Shown piece after piece: positions 46,562 through 57,025 of a stretch of 64,000 nucleotides of DNA. Numbering within the stretch: the first letter of the stretch is position 1; each line of letters begins with the position of its first letter. The translations under genes were made by a program, and so were the position numbers. This stretch comes from Prosthecobacter gellanilyticus (GTDB lineage Bacteria; Verrucomicrobiota; Verrucomicrobiia; Verrucomicrobiales; Verrucomicrobiaceae). The notes below the pieces were generated by a model that was not told where the DNA came from, did no database searches, and worked only from the letters and a program-made list of their open reading frames with translations. The stretch covers positions 62,001-126,000 of the forward strand of contig NZ_BKAG01000010.1 of assembly GCF_007992435.1 (NCBI RefSeq), given 5' to 3'.

Positions 46562-47377
46562 ATGAAATCCGCCCTTCTTACCCTGGCCCTCATCGCGACG
46601 ACGGCCGTCAGCCTTCAGGCGCAGACCACCCTCCGTATCCGCGGTTCTGACACCCTCGGTGCCAAGCTCGTCCCCCAGCTGGCCGAGTCCTTCAAGAAGC
46701 AGGGTGGCAAAGTGAGCTTTGACATCGCTGCGGAAGGTTCCTCCACCGCTTTCACAAATCTGGCCGCCGGCACCGCCGAGATCGGCATGTCTTCCCGCAA
46801 GGTGAAGGCCGACGAGCGTGCCCTCTGCCGCAGCAAGGGTGTGACCCTGACCGAGTTCGAGATCGCTTGGGACATGATCGTCATCGTGGTGAACAAGAAC
46901 AATCCCGTCTCGGACCTGAGCAAGAAGCAGGTGCTGCAGATCTTCGCCGGTGATATCACCGACTGGAGCGAAGTGGGTGGCACCCCTGGCCCGATCTCGC
47001 TCTACACCCGTAACACCTCCTCTGGCACTTATAAGGACTTCATCGGTCTGGCCATGAAGGGCCGTGAGTATGGCAAAAACAGCCAGAAGATGGCTGGCAA
47101 TGAGCAGATCGCTTCCGAAGTCGGCTCGAACGCCAATGGCGTGGGTTACGTGGGCCTGGCCTATGCCGCCTCCAAGGGCACGAAAGTGGTGACCATCGGT
47201 GGCGTGTCCCCCAGCGTGGCCACGGTGAAGGACTACCCTTACTCCCGCCCGACCTACCTCTACACCAGCGGCGAACCCACCGGCACGACCAAGGAATTCG
47301 TGGATTTCTGCCTCAGCGCCAATGGCGACAGCATCGTGGGCAAGGTCGGTTTCGTGCCGAAGTCCCTGGCGAAGTAA
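46562..47377 (+). CDS. pstS: Phosphate ABC transporter substrate-binding protein
   Basis: A 271-residue periplasmic protein with a cleavable signal peptide (LLTLALIATTAVSLQA, cut before QTT). Phosphate ligands are expected in RGSDTLGAKL (about residue 25), EGSSTAF and RNTSSGTYKDF, the conserved phosphate loops of PstS. It binds phosphate and delivers it to PstCA. It is the first gene of pstS-pstC-pstA-pstB-pstB and begins 371 bases from the divergent porin. Confidence 0.93.
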   Translation: MKSALLTLALIATTAVSLQAQTTLRIRGSDTLGAKLVPQLAESFKKQGGKVSFDIAAEGSSTAFTNLAAGTAEIGMSSRKVKADERALCRSKGVTLTEFEIAWDMIVIVVNKNNPVSDLSKKQVLQIFAGDITDWSEVGGTPGPISLYTRNTSSGTYKDFIGLAMKGREYGKNSQKMAGNEQIASEVGSNANGVGYVGLAYAASKGTKVVTIGGVSPSVATVKDYPYSRPTYLYTSGEPTGTTKEFVDFCLSANGDSIVGKVGFVPKSLAK

Positions 47378-47472
47378 AGAACACCTGATTTGACAGTGCG
47401 TGCCAACCGGCGAATGAGACACTTCCTTCGCCGGTTGCCCGTTTCTCTCCCTGTCACCCGTGACCTCCTGAC

Positions 47473-49413
47473 TTGGTGGATACTCCTGCTCCAATTGAAC
47501 GCCCTCCGCTCCGTGACCTGATCCTCAGGAAGGGGAAACGCACCATCGTGGGTGCCGACCCCCAGGGCCTCATCCGAGGCTTCTTCGCGGCCAACTCCAG
47601 CGTGACCATCATCGTGCTGGCGCTGATCATGATCTTCCTGCTGAAGGAGGGTGCCGGTTTCCTCGGCACCTACAAGCATGAGCTGGAGATCTACCGCCGC
47701 GCTGGTCTTGAGTTTTGCGATATCGTGGATCGCCCGCTCTCCGAGCAGCAGGAGCTTTCCAGCAAGCTGCGCCGGGCCGTGACCACCAGTGTGGACCCGA
47801 TCATCCAAGGAGTGCGCGCACGACGTGATGCCGCTTTCCTGCTGAAGCGTGAGGTGGAAGAGCAGACCAAGCTGGCCCGCGAGCCTCTGGCGGCGGCTTT
47901 GGAAAAAGAACCCGCGCCTGCCGCGACGGAGCTTGATCCTCTGCGCCAGCAAGTTGCCGCGGCGACTCAGCAAGCAGCGGCCAAAATGAATGTGCCTGAC
48001 GTCTTCACCGCTGATGAAGCCAAGCGCCTGCGCGACGAATTTGCCAAGCTGACACCGGAAGTGAGCGATCTGCCTCCGATGCTGATGGAACTGAGCGCCG
48101 CCTTCACGGTGAAGGACAAGGAGGCGAAGCAAAAGTTCGGACCACTCGTGGATGCCTCTGATGAACTCGAGGAAGCCCCTGAGGAACTGCGTGGTGTGCT
48201 GGATGAGCTGAAGGAAGAAGTTCTCGCCACGAAGGAAGCCGCCACCACCCATTTCACCCTTGAGGAAGGCCGCCAGAAACTCCTCAAAGCCGCCAGCAAG
48301 GCCAAAGATCCCCAGGAAAAAGAAGATCTGATCAAAGAGGCTGATGCATCCAAGACCGACGAGCCTAACTATGAGGAAAGCATCAAGCCCGTCCTCGAAC
48401 GTCGGGAAGAGCTCATCGGAAAAGTCGTGGCCTATGCCGCTGCGGCGGATGCAGCTGCCGTCAATCTGCCCAAGGAGGGCGGCACCGCTGAAGCCACCCA
48501 ACTCCTCACCGAAGTGCGCGCTGCCCTGCCACTGCATGCCAAAGCATTGCGTGATGGTGTGGAGAGCCTTCGCACCTGGAAGCAGGACAAACCCGTTTCC
48601 ATCTTCACTGTCATCGGCGCTTTCTTCTTCGGCACATCCTGGCTCACGAACAGCTCGTGGCAGGACTTCTTCGGCTTCGTTCCACTGCTGGTGGGTTCTG
48701 TGGTGATTGCCTTGATTGCCATCGTGATCGCCACGCCGCTGAGTGTGGCGGCAGCGATCTACACGAACCAGTTCGCCTCGGACCGTGAGAAGGAGATCAT
48801 CAAACCAGTGATCGAGTTCATCCAGGCCATTCCATCCGTGGTGCTCGGTTTCATCGGCATCTCATTGGTGGGTGATCTCATCAAAGAGATCAGCGAGGTG
48901 CCATGGCTGGGCTGGCTGCCGGGCTTCCCGATTCAAGAGCGGCTCAACATGTTCAACGCTGGCTGCCTGCTCGCGCTGATGGCCGTGCCGACCATGTTCA
49001 GCCTCGCGGAAGATGCGCTGAACAATGTGCCGCAGGCCTACATCGATGCCTCGGATGCGCTCGGTGCCACGAAGCTGCAGACGGTGTTCCGGGTCATCGT
49101 TCCCGCAGGCTTGTCCGGCATCGCCGCCGCGATCTTGCTCGGCCTTGGCCGTGTGATCGGTGAGACCATGGTGGTGCTGCTTGTGGCCGGCAACCGTATC
49201 GCCATTCCTGATTTCAGCGGAGGCCCGGGCGTGATTTTCCAGCCCGCGCATACACTGACCGGCATCATCGCCCAGGAACTGGGTGAGGTGTCACGCGGCA
49301 GCGCGCACTGGCAGGCACTCTTCATGGTAGGCATCGTCCTCTTTGTCATCTCCCTCGCTGTGAACGGCTGCGCCCGCGCCGTGGTGCGCAGGTTTGAACT
49401 CCCGAAAGCATGA
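47473..49413 (+). CDS. pstC: Phosphate ABC permease PstC with a very large insertion
   Basis: A 646-residue protein, about twice the usual PstC length. Helix 1 (SSVTIIVLALIMIFLLKEGA) is at residues 42-61. A charged, helical, coiled-coil-like segment spans about 63-373 before the conserved permease core (PLLVGSVVIALIAIVIATPL onwards) with the EAA-type loop DASDALGATKLQTVFRVIVP. The insertion should face the periplasm. The start may be TTG 47473 or GTG 47476. The stop overlaps pstA by ATGA. Confidence 0.88.
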   Translation: MVDTPAPIERPPLRDLILRKGKRTIVGADPQGLIRGFFAANSSVTIIVLALIMIFLLKEGAGFLGTYKHELEIYRRAGLEFCDIVDRPLSEQQELSSKLRRAVTTSVDPIIQGVRARRDAAFLLKREVEEQTKLAREPLAAALEKEPAPAATELDPLRQQVAAATQQAAAKMNVPDVFTADEAKRLRDEFAKLTPEVSDLPPMLMELSAAFTVKDKEAKQKFGPLVDASDELEEAPEELRGVLDELKEEVLATKEAATTHFTLEEGRQKLLKAASKAKDPQEKEDLIKEADASKTDEPNYEESIKPVLERREELIGKVVAYAAAADAAAVNLPKEGGTAEATQLLTEVRAALPLHAKALRDGVESLRTWKQDKPVSIFTVIGAFFFGTSWLTNSSWQDFFGFVPLLVGSVVIALIAIVIATPLSVAAAIYTNQFASDREKEIIKPVIEFIQAIPSVVLGFIGISLVGDLIKEISEVPWLGWLPGFPIQERLNMFNAGCLLALMAVPTMFSLAEDALNNVPQAYIDASDALGATKLQTVFRVIVPAGLSGIAAAILLGLGRVIGETMVVLLVAGNRIAIPDFSGGPGVIFQPAHTLTGIIAQELGEVSRGSAHWQALFMVGIVLFVISLAVNGCARAVVRRFELPKA

Positions 49414-50588
49414 TGAGCAACGAATCTGCCAATCCCTTCGCCGGAGACCAAAGCTCCGCCCAGCGCCGCGAGACCACGGTGCGCTGGCTTCTCCGCCTGA
49501 GCACCTTCCTCATCGTGGCCGTCACGGTGTCCATCGTGGCGCATATTTTCATCAAGGGCGCGCCGATCACCTTCCGCAAAGAGTTCCCCTTTGTGAATGT
49601 GAAGTTTCTCACCGAGCTGCCAGGCACGCTGCACGTCATCTTCGACAAGCAAGGCAACGCCATCGAGACGGATGTGAACGGTGCTGATGGGATCAAGAAA
49701 CAGCTCGGCGATAACTTCCGAGAGGAGAAGACCATCTCTTACTCTGGCGGAGGCATTCTCGGTCCCATCGTCGGCACCGCGTTGCTCGTCGTTGTCAGTG
49801 TCACCATCGCCCTCTTCCTCGGAGTGTGCAGTGCCATCTATCTGAGTGAGTATGCCAGCAAAGGAAAGCGCGTGGAGATGATCCGGCTCGCCATTCTAAA
49901 TCTCGCCGGCGTGCCCTCGGTGGTGTTTGGTCTGTTCGGTCTTGGCGCCTTCGTTCTGACGGCACCCGTGCTGACTGACACACCGCATGAGCGCAGCCTG
50001 CTGGTCATTCCGCTGCTCTTCACGAAGCTGAGTTTCCAAGGCTGGGACACCTGCGTGCTGAGTGGTGGCTTCACGCTGGCCTTCGTCATTCTGCCGGTGA
50101 TCATCACGGCCAGCGAGCAGTGCCTTCAGGCCGTGCCCCAGGGCTTCCGCGAAACCAGCATGGCCCTCGGAGCCACCCGCTGGCAGACCATCTGGCGTGC
50201 GGTGCTGCCCTTTGCCACACCAGGCATCCTGACGAGCAGCATCCTCGGCATCGCCCGCGCTGCAGGTGAAACCGCACCGATCATGTTCACCGCGGCGCTG
50301 GCCTTCAAAGACAAGCTTCCTTGGCAAAAAGACATGCCTCCCCTGCCCGCAGATGCCGGCATGTTCGCGCATTGGGAGCAGAGCGTGCAGCGCTTCCTGG
50401 GCATCTTCACCGAATCCGTGCAGGCCCTGCCCTATCACATCTACACCCTGGCAGCGCGCATTCCGCATAATGAATACTCGGAGCGCGCTCAATACGGCAG
50501 CGTCTTCGTCTTCCTCGTCCTCGTCGCCAGCCTCGCTGCGACCTCCATCTGGATGCGCCGCCGTCTGCGCGGCAAATACAAATGGTAA
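49410..50588 (+). CDS. pstA: Phosphate ABC permease PstA
   Basis: A 392-residue permease. Helix 1 lies at residues 25-50 ([20 protein letters not shown]), followed by a periplasmic segment of about 75 residues, larger than in short PstA proteins. The core has [20 protein letters not shown] and the ATPase-contact loop [20 protein letters not shown] with the conserved glycine. It pairs with PstC to form the phosphate channel and overlaps its gene by ATGA. Confidence 0.92.
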   Translation: MMSNESANPFAGDQSSAQRRETTVRWLLRLSTFLIVAVTVSIVAHIFIKGAPITFRKEFPFVNVKFLTELPGTLHVIFDKQGNAIETDVNGADGIKKQLGDNFREEKTISYSGGGILGPIVGTALLVVVSVTIALFLGVCSAIYLSEYASKGKRVEMIRLAILNLAGVPSVVFGLFGLGAFVLTAPVLTDTPHERSLLVIPLLFTKLSFQGWDTCVLSGGFTLAFVILPVIITASEQCLQAVPQGFRETSMALGATRWQTIWRAVLPFATPGILTSSILGIARAAGETAPIMFTAALAFKDKLPWQKDMPPLPADAGMFAHWEQSVQRFLGIFTESVQALPYHIYTLAARIPHNEYSERAQYGSVFVFLVLVASLAATSIWMRRRLRGKYKW

Positions 50589-50598
50589 GGGGTTCCCG

Positions 50599-50629
50599 GT
50601 TCTCAGTTCACGGTTTCCTGTTCTCAGTT
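50599..50629. repeat. Short direct repeat between pstA and pstB
   Basis: GTTCTCAGTT occurs at 50599-50608 and 50620-50629 (21-base period), in a 53-base gap rich in G/T/C. The repeat is seen directly; no function is evident. Confidence 0.6.
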
Positions 50630-50641
50630 TTCATTTCACTC

Positions 50642-51424
<783 letters not shown>

Positions 51425-51450
51425 TCCTCTGATCGAACTCATGAACACCC

Positions 51451-52326
51451 ATGACGACTTTTTTCAGAACTGCAGAAGACAATGGTTTGGAAGCCCGGGG
51501 TATTAGTGCTCCATATCAGCCTTCTGTCGTTTCACCAATGCCAGCCACCTCGCCATCGCCAACACCCGACGCCAGCTTCATCCAGGTGGAGAAGTTCAAC
51601 TATGCCTATGGCGACCATCAGGTGATCTTTGATGTGGATTTGGATCTGCATCGGCAGGACATCACGGCGCTTATCGGGCCCTCAGGTTGCGGCAAAAGCA
51701 CCCTGCTGCGCGCCATCAACCGCATCAATGATCTGGTGGACATCGCCCGCGTGGTCAGCGGCCACATCCGCATTGATGGTGTGGACATTTACTCGCCTGA
51801 GGTTGATGTGATCAGCCTGCGCCGAAACATCGGCATGGTTTTCCAGAAGTACAATCCCTTCCCGCGCAGCATCTTTGAAAACGCCGTGTATGGACTGCGT
51901 GTCGCCGGAGTGAAGGACAAGCAGGAGCTGGAAGAAGCTGCGGAGCGCAGTCTCAAGCTCTCCGCTCTGTGGGATGAGGTGAAGGATCGTCTGCATGAGC
52001 CTGCCACAGGTCTCAGCGGCGGTCAGCAGCAGCGTTTGTGCATCGCCAGAGCGGTGGCCCTTCAGCCGCGCATTCTTTTGATGGATGAGCCCTGCGCCGC
52101 GCTGGATCCCATCGCCACAGCACGTATCGAAGACCTCATCGCGCAGCTTCGCGGGCAGTTCACCTTTGTCATCGTGACCCACAACATGGAGCAGGCGAAG
52201 CGCATCGCCGACAAAACGGCCTTCTTTTACAAGGGAAAGCTCGTGGAGTATGACGACACCATGGAGATCTTCGGCAATCCGAAGCTCAAGCTGACCGAGC
52301 AGTATGTGACGGGACGGCTGGTTTAA
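51451..52326 (+). CDS. pstB: Phosphate ABC ATPase PstB (second copy)
   Basis: A 291-residue ATPase; the ATG at 51538 (262 residues) is an alternative start. It has Walker [49 protein letters not shown] and VTHNMEQA, so it is a complete PstB. It differs throughout from the first copy, so this is an old duplication rather than a recent tandem copy. Both may serve the same permease pair, or one may be induced under different conditions. It ends at a hairpin terminator. Confidence 0.93.
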   Translation: MTTFFRTAEDNGLEARGISAPYQPSVVSPMPATSPSPTPDASFIQVEKFNYAYGDHQVIFDVDLDLHRQDITALIGPSGCGKSTLLRAINRINDLVDIARVVSGHIRIDGVDIYSPEVDVISLRRNIGMVFQKYNPFPRSIFENAVYGLRVAGVKDKQELEEAAERSLKLSALWDEVKDRLHEPATGLSGGQQQRLCIARAVALQPRILLMDEPCAALDPIATARIEDLIAQLRGQFTFVIVTHNMEQAKRIADKTAFFYKGKLVEYDDTMEIFGNPKLKLTEQYVTGRLV

Positions 52327-52375
52327 GACGAGATACTGGAATCAATGTCCAGTTGAGGGGGGGAACTCGTCTTTT
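52325..52375 (+). terminator. Terminator of the pst operon with a nested hairpin
   Basis: AAGACGAG (52325-52332) pairs with CTCGTCTT (52366-52373), followed by TT; inside lies a second perfect repeat, ACTGGA-atcaatg-TCCAGT (52335-52353). The outer arm starts within the pstB stop codon. The T tract is short. Confidence 0.7.
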
Positions 52376-52520
52376 GAGCTCGTCAAACCAGGATGATCAG
52401 TGGACCTATTTGGTGGGTGTTCTGAAGTCGTCTCGCAAGTCGACAAAAGGCGCTCGAACCGGCCATTTTGGCGGCCTAACCAAAGGCAGGACCACTGTTC
52501 ATGAGAACGTGCAAAAATAT

Positions 52521-52571
52521 CAAGGTTTATTAAATATAAACTTTGAAACAGACGTATATTGCCCGTATAAC
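52521..52571 (+). promoter_or_regulatory. Near-consensus sigma70-type promoter with an overlapping palindrome
   Basis: TTGAAA (52543-52548), a 17-base spacer and TATAAC (52566-52571) lie just before the gene at 52586. A 25-base imperfect palindrome, CAAGGTTTAT-taaat-ATAAACTTTG (52521-52545), overlaps the -35 box. The distance from the -10 box to the ATG is only 14 bases, so the transcript should have almost no leader. Confidence 0.75.
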
Positions 52572-52585
52572 CATAATTAATAGCC

Positions 52586-53089
52586 ATGACTCGCTCCCTT
52601 TCTCCCTCGCTTCTTGTGGAAGCTCCAGTTTTTTCAGCGCGGCGGTCCGCGCGTCGCGTCAGGATCCATTGGTTCGACTACGCTTTCTTCACCCTCATGC
52701 TCATCATGATCTGCGGCGGTGCCCTGTTCATGCTTGAGCTGGCCTCCTCCCACAGCGCGGGACATGAGTCCACCCTGGGCCACCTGATGAGCGAAGGCTC
52801 CATTTGGCTGTCCGTGGCTATCAAGAAGGTTTCCTATTATGGTCTGCTGTTCCTGGCCAGCGTGGTGAATTCCGCGCTCATGGTCGCCCTGGTCCAGGTG
52901 CTGCGCACCGTTGACCGTCAGTTCAGCCGCAAGGTTCAGCGCCGCTGGCCCTCCTCCACTTCCTATGTGCCCCAGCAGGCTCGCCGTGTGGTCGTCGGCA
53001 CTCCAGTCGCCCGCGTTCCGGCAGCCTCTGTCGTGGTGAGCAAGTCTCCCCTGCACCACTCCTTCCTGCTCAGCCCGATCGTTCGCTAA
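52586..53089 (+). CDS. Small two-helix membrane protein, unknown function
   Basis: A 167-residue protein with two hydrophobic segments (WFDYAFFTLMLIMICGGALF and YYGLLFLASVVNSALMVALV), a basic N-terminus (ARRSARRVRIH) and a basic, Val/Pro-rich tail. No family is recognised. It has its own strong-looking promoter and terminator-like neighbourhood upstream, so it is probably a single-gene unit; it converges with the M48-like gene. It may be an inner membrane accessory or stress protein, but nothing in the sequence proves this. Confidence 0.65.
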   Translation: MTRSLSPSLLVEAPVFSARRSARRVRIHWFDYAFFTLMLIMICGGALFMLELASSHSAGHESTLGHLMSEGSIWLSVAIKKVSYYGLLFLASVVNSALMVALVQVLRTVDRQFSRKVQRRWPSSTSYVPQQARRVVVGTPVARVPAASVVVSKSPLHHSFLLSPIVR

Positions 53090-53122
53090 TTTGCTGGTCG
53101 TCATCGGTTTATCACAGAGTCA

Positions 53123-55372
53123 TCACGCCTTTTTCGGCAAGACCGGAGGCGTGCGCAGAGGCTGGGTTTCCCGCATTTTGGCAAACTCCTCAGGCATCAG
53201 CAGTTCCACGTCCGCGCCCATGCTCAATGGGCTGAGGAAATGGTTCTCCGTGCGCTCAGCTGACTCGGCCAGCCAGGCATAGGACTTGTGGTAAAGCTGC
53301 AGAAAGCGATCCACAAACGGCGCGATCACCTCGGAGGAGGTGGCGGCCATTTGCGCGGAGAGTGCCCGGGTATCGATGGTCGAACCAGGATTCATCGACA
53401 CATTTGCAGGCTCCGGGAGCTTACCCTGCAGCAAGTAGTCATTCATCGGGATGGGGACCCTGTTTGACGTGAAGGGATACATGGCCCCGTCCAGCGTTCC
53501 CAGGATCTGGCGCACCAGATTGGTCATCTTTGGCACCACGGATTGGAGCGCCGCAAAGAAGCTGCCGTTATCATTGAGGTTCGCAAACTTGGCCCCCAGA
53601 GTTTGGAAGGCGAAGAAGGTCGTCAGCAGTTCCCTGAAGCTTGGAAGGGCGGAGGCCAGGCTTTCATAGACCAGACACCACTGCGGAAGCTCCTGCTTTC
53701 TCACGCACAAAGCATCATCGAGCTCACTGTCAGACGTCCACCAAAGCAGCCCAAGAGCCGCCGCAAAGCGGCTCTCCATACGCTTCTCATAAGCCTGGAC
53801 CGCTGTCTCCACATGCTCCATGACCATGCGCTGGCGGGAACCTTCCGCACGAAGGGACTCAGGACTGGTGTCCTCCGTGCCGAACTGAATGCGGGAAACC
53901 GTGAACCCCGCCAGGCTGAGAGTGGCCGCGGCCTCGAGATCACGCCGGCGCTGCCAGGCCAGGTTCCACTCCTGAAGAGACATTTTAAGCCGGCTGGCCC
54001 ATTCCTTCATTTCCTCACGGACCAGCAGGATCTCCGCTTTGAGCGGTGCCTGCCCCGGTGAAGTCACATGAGTGCCACCCAGCCCGCACATCGCGCGCTC
54101 TGGATGAGCCAGGCCTCCAAAGTAGCGACGAATGACGATGAGTGACTCGTCTTCCCGGCGGTTTTGATGAATCACCTCCTCCTCGGCCACCATGCGGTGC
54201 TCAAGCAGGCTGACACCCAGCTCATGCTGGTAATAGAAGAAGGTCACCTGCCGGGACAGATCCACAAAGCTACGAAACTGCGAGGCCGCCGGTGCATCGA
54301 CAGGAAGCCCGGAGATGATTTCCTCACCCTTGGCGGCCTTGCGAGATGCTCCAGAGGGAGGGACGACTTTGCTCTCACGAGCTGCCCGGGCCACATGGCG
54401 GGCGAGCAGCAGGGAGAGATTCTCAGGCAGACGGTTTTGGACCATGCCGCGGCGGATCTCCACCTTGCTGGCGCTCCAGGCTTTGTCGAGCAGGCCGATC
54501 TTGGCCTCCAACGCGGCCCAAGCCTCAGGTCCGATGAGGTTTCGCGCCGCAGCGTTCGCCCCAGATTGCAGGCGCAAAAGGGCAGCAGCATTCACCAAAC
54601 GAGCGATCACAAAGAAGAAGGCGAACAGCACCTTCGCCACCGTCATCCACAGCCAGGTGACCTTCCGGATGAAAGCCTGAAACTTCGTCTCCTTCTTCCT
54701 GGCCTGACTCATGTCCATCTCCCACGGGTCACGCTCCATGAGAGCTCTGTAGAACCAGGAGTTCAGCTCCCGCACCAGATGGCTGAATGTGGTGCCGATG
54801 CCGCCTGCATTCATCGCGAGTTCCTGAACCAAAAGAGAGGCAAATTCCCTGGCACTGGTCACGGAGACAACCGGCAGGCCGATATTCAAAATCATCTGGC
54901 CGCTGCTCACGCCGACGACCCCATCCTTCACGGACGTGCGGATGCTCGCCGTGGTATCCAGCCAGATCTCTTCCACAGGATCCAGGCGCAGGTGCCAGCA
55001 CAGCTCGTCGACCAGCTCATAGATGTCTGGCTGGCTCGCCGGAGTGATCTGCAAAGCCACTCCTTTTCGACGCGGATTCGGCAGCAGCGGGCGCAGCATA
55101 AAAATCCATGTCACCACCCCTCCTGCCAGATACCCGAGAGGCAAGGCATCCTGCCAGGTCAGTTGTTGGGCAAAGGCCAGGTGATGGGTCCAGTCCCACG
55201 CCACCCACGCCAGATAACCCATGAAGGCCATCAGTGCGACGATGTAGAGCAATGGCAAAGTCAGCGATACCGCGCTCGTCGCCATGAGCAGTGCAAAATG
55301 CACCGGCCCGCGCCACGGAAGGAGGCGCACACGCTTCGTCGAAGGCGGCTTTGGCGGACTATCAGCGGGCAT
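53123..55372 (-). CDS. M48-like membrane protein lacking the zinc-binding motif
   Basis: About 749 residues from the ATG at 55372. Four transmembrane segments are visible: two near residues 20-75, one near 90, and a cluster near 245-265. The stretch EFASLLVQELAMNAGG aligns with the metallopeptidase segment AHEFGHF of M48 proteins in Planctomycetes, and LVRELNSWFYRALMERDPWE matches the following region. In this gene both histidines are replaced (Q and M), so hydrolysis of peptides is not expected. It may be a scaffold or a decoy of a true protease. It converges with the small membrane gene. Confidence 0.7.
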   Translation of the reverse strand: MPADSPPKPPSTKRVRLLPWRGPVHFALLMATSAVSLTLPLLYIVALMAFMGYLAWVAWDWTHHLAFAQQLTWQDALPLGYLAGGVVTWIFMLRPLLPNPRRKGVALQITPASQPDIYELVDELCWHLRLDPVEEIWLDTTASIRTSVKDGVVGVSSGQMILNIGLPVVSVTSAREFASLLVQELAMNAGGIGTTFSHLVRELNSWFYRALMERDPWEMDMSQARKKETKFQAFIRKVTWLWMTVAKVLFAFFFVIARLVNAAALLRLQSGANAAARNLIGPEAWAALEAKIGLLDKAWSASKVEIRRGMVQNRLPENLSLLLARHVARAARESKVVPPSGASRKAAKGEEIISGLPVDAPAASQFRSFVDLSRQVTFFYYQHELGVSLLEHRMVAEEEVIHQNRREDESLIVIRRYFGGLAHPERAMCGLGGTHVTSPGQAPLKAEILLVREEMKEWASRLKMSLQEWNLAWQRRRDLEAAATLSLAGFTVSRIQFGTEDTSPESLRAEGSRQRMVMEHVETAVQAYEKRMESRFAAALGLLWWTSDSELDDALCVRKQELPQWCLVYESLASALPSFRELLTTFFAFQTLGAKFANLNDNGSFFAALQSVVPKMTNLVRQILGTLDGAMYPFTSNRVPIPMNDYLLQGKLPEPANVSMNPGSTIDTRALSAQMAATSSEVIAPFVDRFLQLYHKSYAWLAESAERTENHFLSPLSMGADVELLMPEEFAKMRETQPLRTPPVLPKKA

Positions 55373-55546
55373 TGGGAGCAATGGACGACCAAAATTAAAT
55401 GCATTTTATATAAATACAATAATTTATAGACAGGAAATCTCACCTTCTTTTACCTTCCAATCTTCTGTCGTATCTTTTCCCAACTAGCTCCATTGGCTGC
55501 CCTGCATACACTTCAAATCCTAAGCATGAACCACAGCCTGCGCGGA
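55373..55546. promoter_or_regulatory. AT-rich intergenic region upstream of the M48-like gene
   Basis: A perfect inverted repeat, TATAAAT-acaata-ATTTATA (55409-55428), sits in a 174-base gap that is far richer in A/T than its surroundings. It probably holds the promoter and an operator for the - strand M48-like gene. No -35/-10 pair is clear enough to assign. Confidence 0.35.
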
Positions 55547-56896
55547 TCAGGCGATGATATCCTTCGCGACGACGCCCTCAACATCCGTCAGACGGAAGTT
55601 ACGACCCGCGTAACGGTAGGTCAGGCGCTCATGATTGATGCCCAGCAGATAAAGCACCGTCGCATGCAGGTCATGCGTGCCGATGATGCCAGTTTCAGCG
55701 GTATCTCCCATTTCGTTGGTGCTGCCGTAGGTGAAGCCGCCTTTCACTCCCCCGCCCGCCATCCACATGGTGTAGCCACGTCCATTGTGACCACGACCGT
55801 TGTAGGGCTCATTGTCATAGCTGCTACCACGACCAAACTCACCCCCCCAGATGATGAGCGTGTCCTTCAGCATGTCCCGCTGCTTGAGATCGGCAATCAA
55901 ACCGGCGATCGGGCGGTCGATGGAGGTGCACTGCCGGCCCAGATTGTCCTTGAGGCCATTGTGGTGATCCCAGCCGGGTGACGTGAGCTGGATGAAGCGC
56001 ACGCCTTTCTCGGCCATGCGCCGCGCCATGAGGCACTGGGTGCCGAAGCGCTCTGTGTCCGCGTTGTCGAGGCCGTAGAGATCACGGATGTGCTGCGGCT
56101 CCTTTTCGAGTTCAAGAACCGCGGGCACACTGCTCTGCATCTTGTAGGCCAGTTCATAGCTCTGGATGATCCCTTCCAACTCGGGATTGCCGGGATCGCC
56201 TTCCAGCATCTTGCGATTCGCCTTCTGGATGAACTCGATCTGCTTGCGCTGCTGAGCATCACTAAGACGGCCGTTGCTGAGGTCAGGAACACCTCCACCG
56301 CCTGTGCTGAGACGCGTACCCTGGAAGGTGGCGGGCAGGAAGGCCGAGCCATAGTTCATGGCACCGCCATTGTCCGCTGCTGGATTGATGGTGACGAATC
56401 CTGGCAGGTCCTCTGCCTCCGTGCCGAGGCCATACACCACCCAGGCCCCCATGGACGGCCTAACGAATGTTTCGTTTCCAATGTGCAGGGCTACCGTGGC
56501 CATCTGGTGAGCATTCGTGCGGGTCTGCATGCCATTCAGCATGCACAGGTCATCCGCCTGCTTGGCCAGTTCTGGAAAGGCGTCCGAAATCATGAGCCCG
56601 CTCTTGCCTCGCGGCTTGAACTCAAACTTTGCACCCATGTATTTGGCCACCTTGTTTGCCTCGGCCTTGGCCAGCTCAGGCTTCCAGTCAAAGGTGTCCA
56701 GATGGCTGGGGCCGCCCTGCATGAACATGAAGATCACTCGCTTCGCCTTCGGCGCGAAGTGCGAGGGCTTCGGAGCCAGCGGATTGATCGTCTTCGGCGG
56801 CGCCGCAGCACTTGCCCACTGCTGATGCAGCGCATTGAAAGCAAGCCAGCCAAAGCCTGCGCTGGTGGATTGAAGAAGGTTGCGACGAGTGTTCAT
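55547..56896 (-). CDS. DUF1501 family protein with a twin-arginine signal
   Basis: A 449-residue protein starting with a twin-arginine signal (NTRRNLLQSTSAGFGWLAF). The mature part has MFMQGGPSHLDTFDWKPEL and later SPGWDHHNG and GGEFGRGSSYD, landmarks of DUF1501, a sulfatase-fold-related family found paired with DUF1549/DUF1553 proteins in Planctomycetes and Verrucomicrobia. The likely location is the periplasm. It lies 129 bases after the DUF1549 partner gene. The reaction is not established; these pairs are often linked with polysaccharide breakdown loci. Confidence 0.88.
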   Translation of the reverse strand: MNTRRNLLQSTSAGFGWLAFNALHQQWASAAAPPKTINPLAPKPSHFAPKAKRVIFMFMQGGPSHLDTFDWKPELAKAEANKVAKYMGAKFEFKPRGKSGLMISDAFPELAKQADDLCMLNGMQTRTNAHQMATVALHIGNETFVRPSMGAWVVYGLGTEAEDLPGFVTINPAADNGGAMNYGSAFLPATFQGTRLSTGGGGVPDLSNGRLSDAQQRKQIEFIQKANRKMLEGDPGNPELEGIIQSYELAYKMQSSVPAVLELEKEPQHIRDLYGLDNADTERFGTQCLMARRMAEKGVRFIQLTSPGWDHHNGLKDNLGRQCTSIDRPIAGLIADLKQRDMLKDTLIIWGGEFGRGSSYDNEPYNGRGHNGRGYTMWMAGGGVKGGFTYGSTNEMGDTAETGIIGTHDLHATVLYLLGINHERLTYRYAGRNFRLTDVEGVVAKDIIA

Positions 56897-57025
56897 GGCA
56901 GACGTTTATACCAATAATGGGCACTGATAAGCACTGACGACCAAGCATTCAGATTCAGAAAATAAGTGCTCATCAGTGTCTATCAGTGGTTAACAAGGTT
57001 TGAGACTAGAAGTTGTATCCAAGAC

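Noticed and set aside
47260-48537. A 425-codon - strand open frame over pstS and pstC
   Set aside because: It spans two genes on the opposite strand and shows no domain; the insertion of PstC is in frame with the permease core.
52353-52580. A 75-codon + strand open frame between pstB and the small membrane gene
   Set aside because: It runs from a terminator through a promoter and a palindrome and has no recognisable features.
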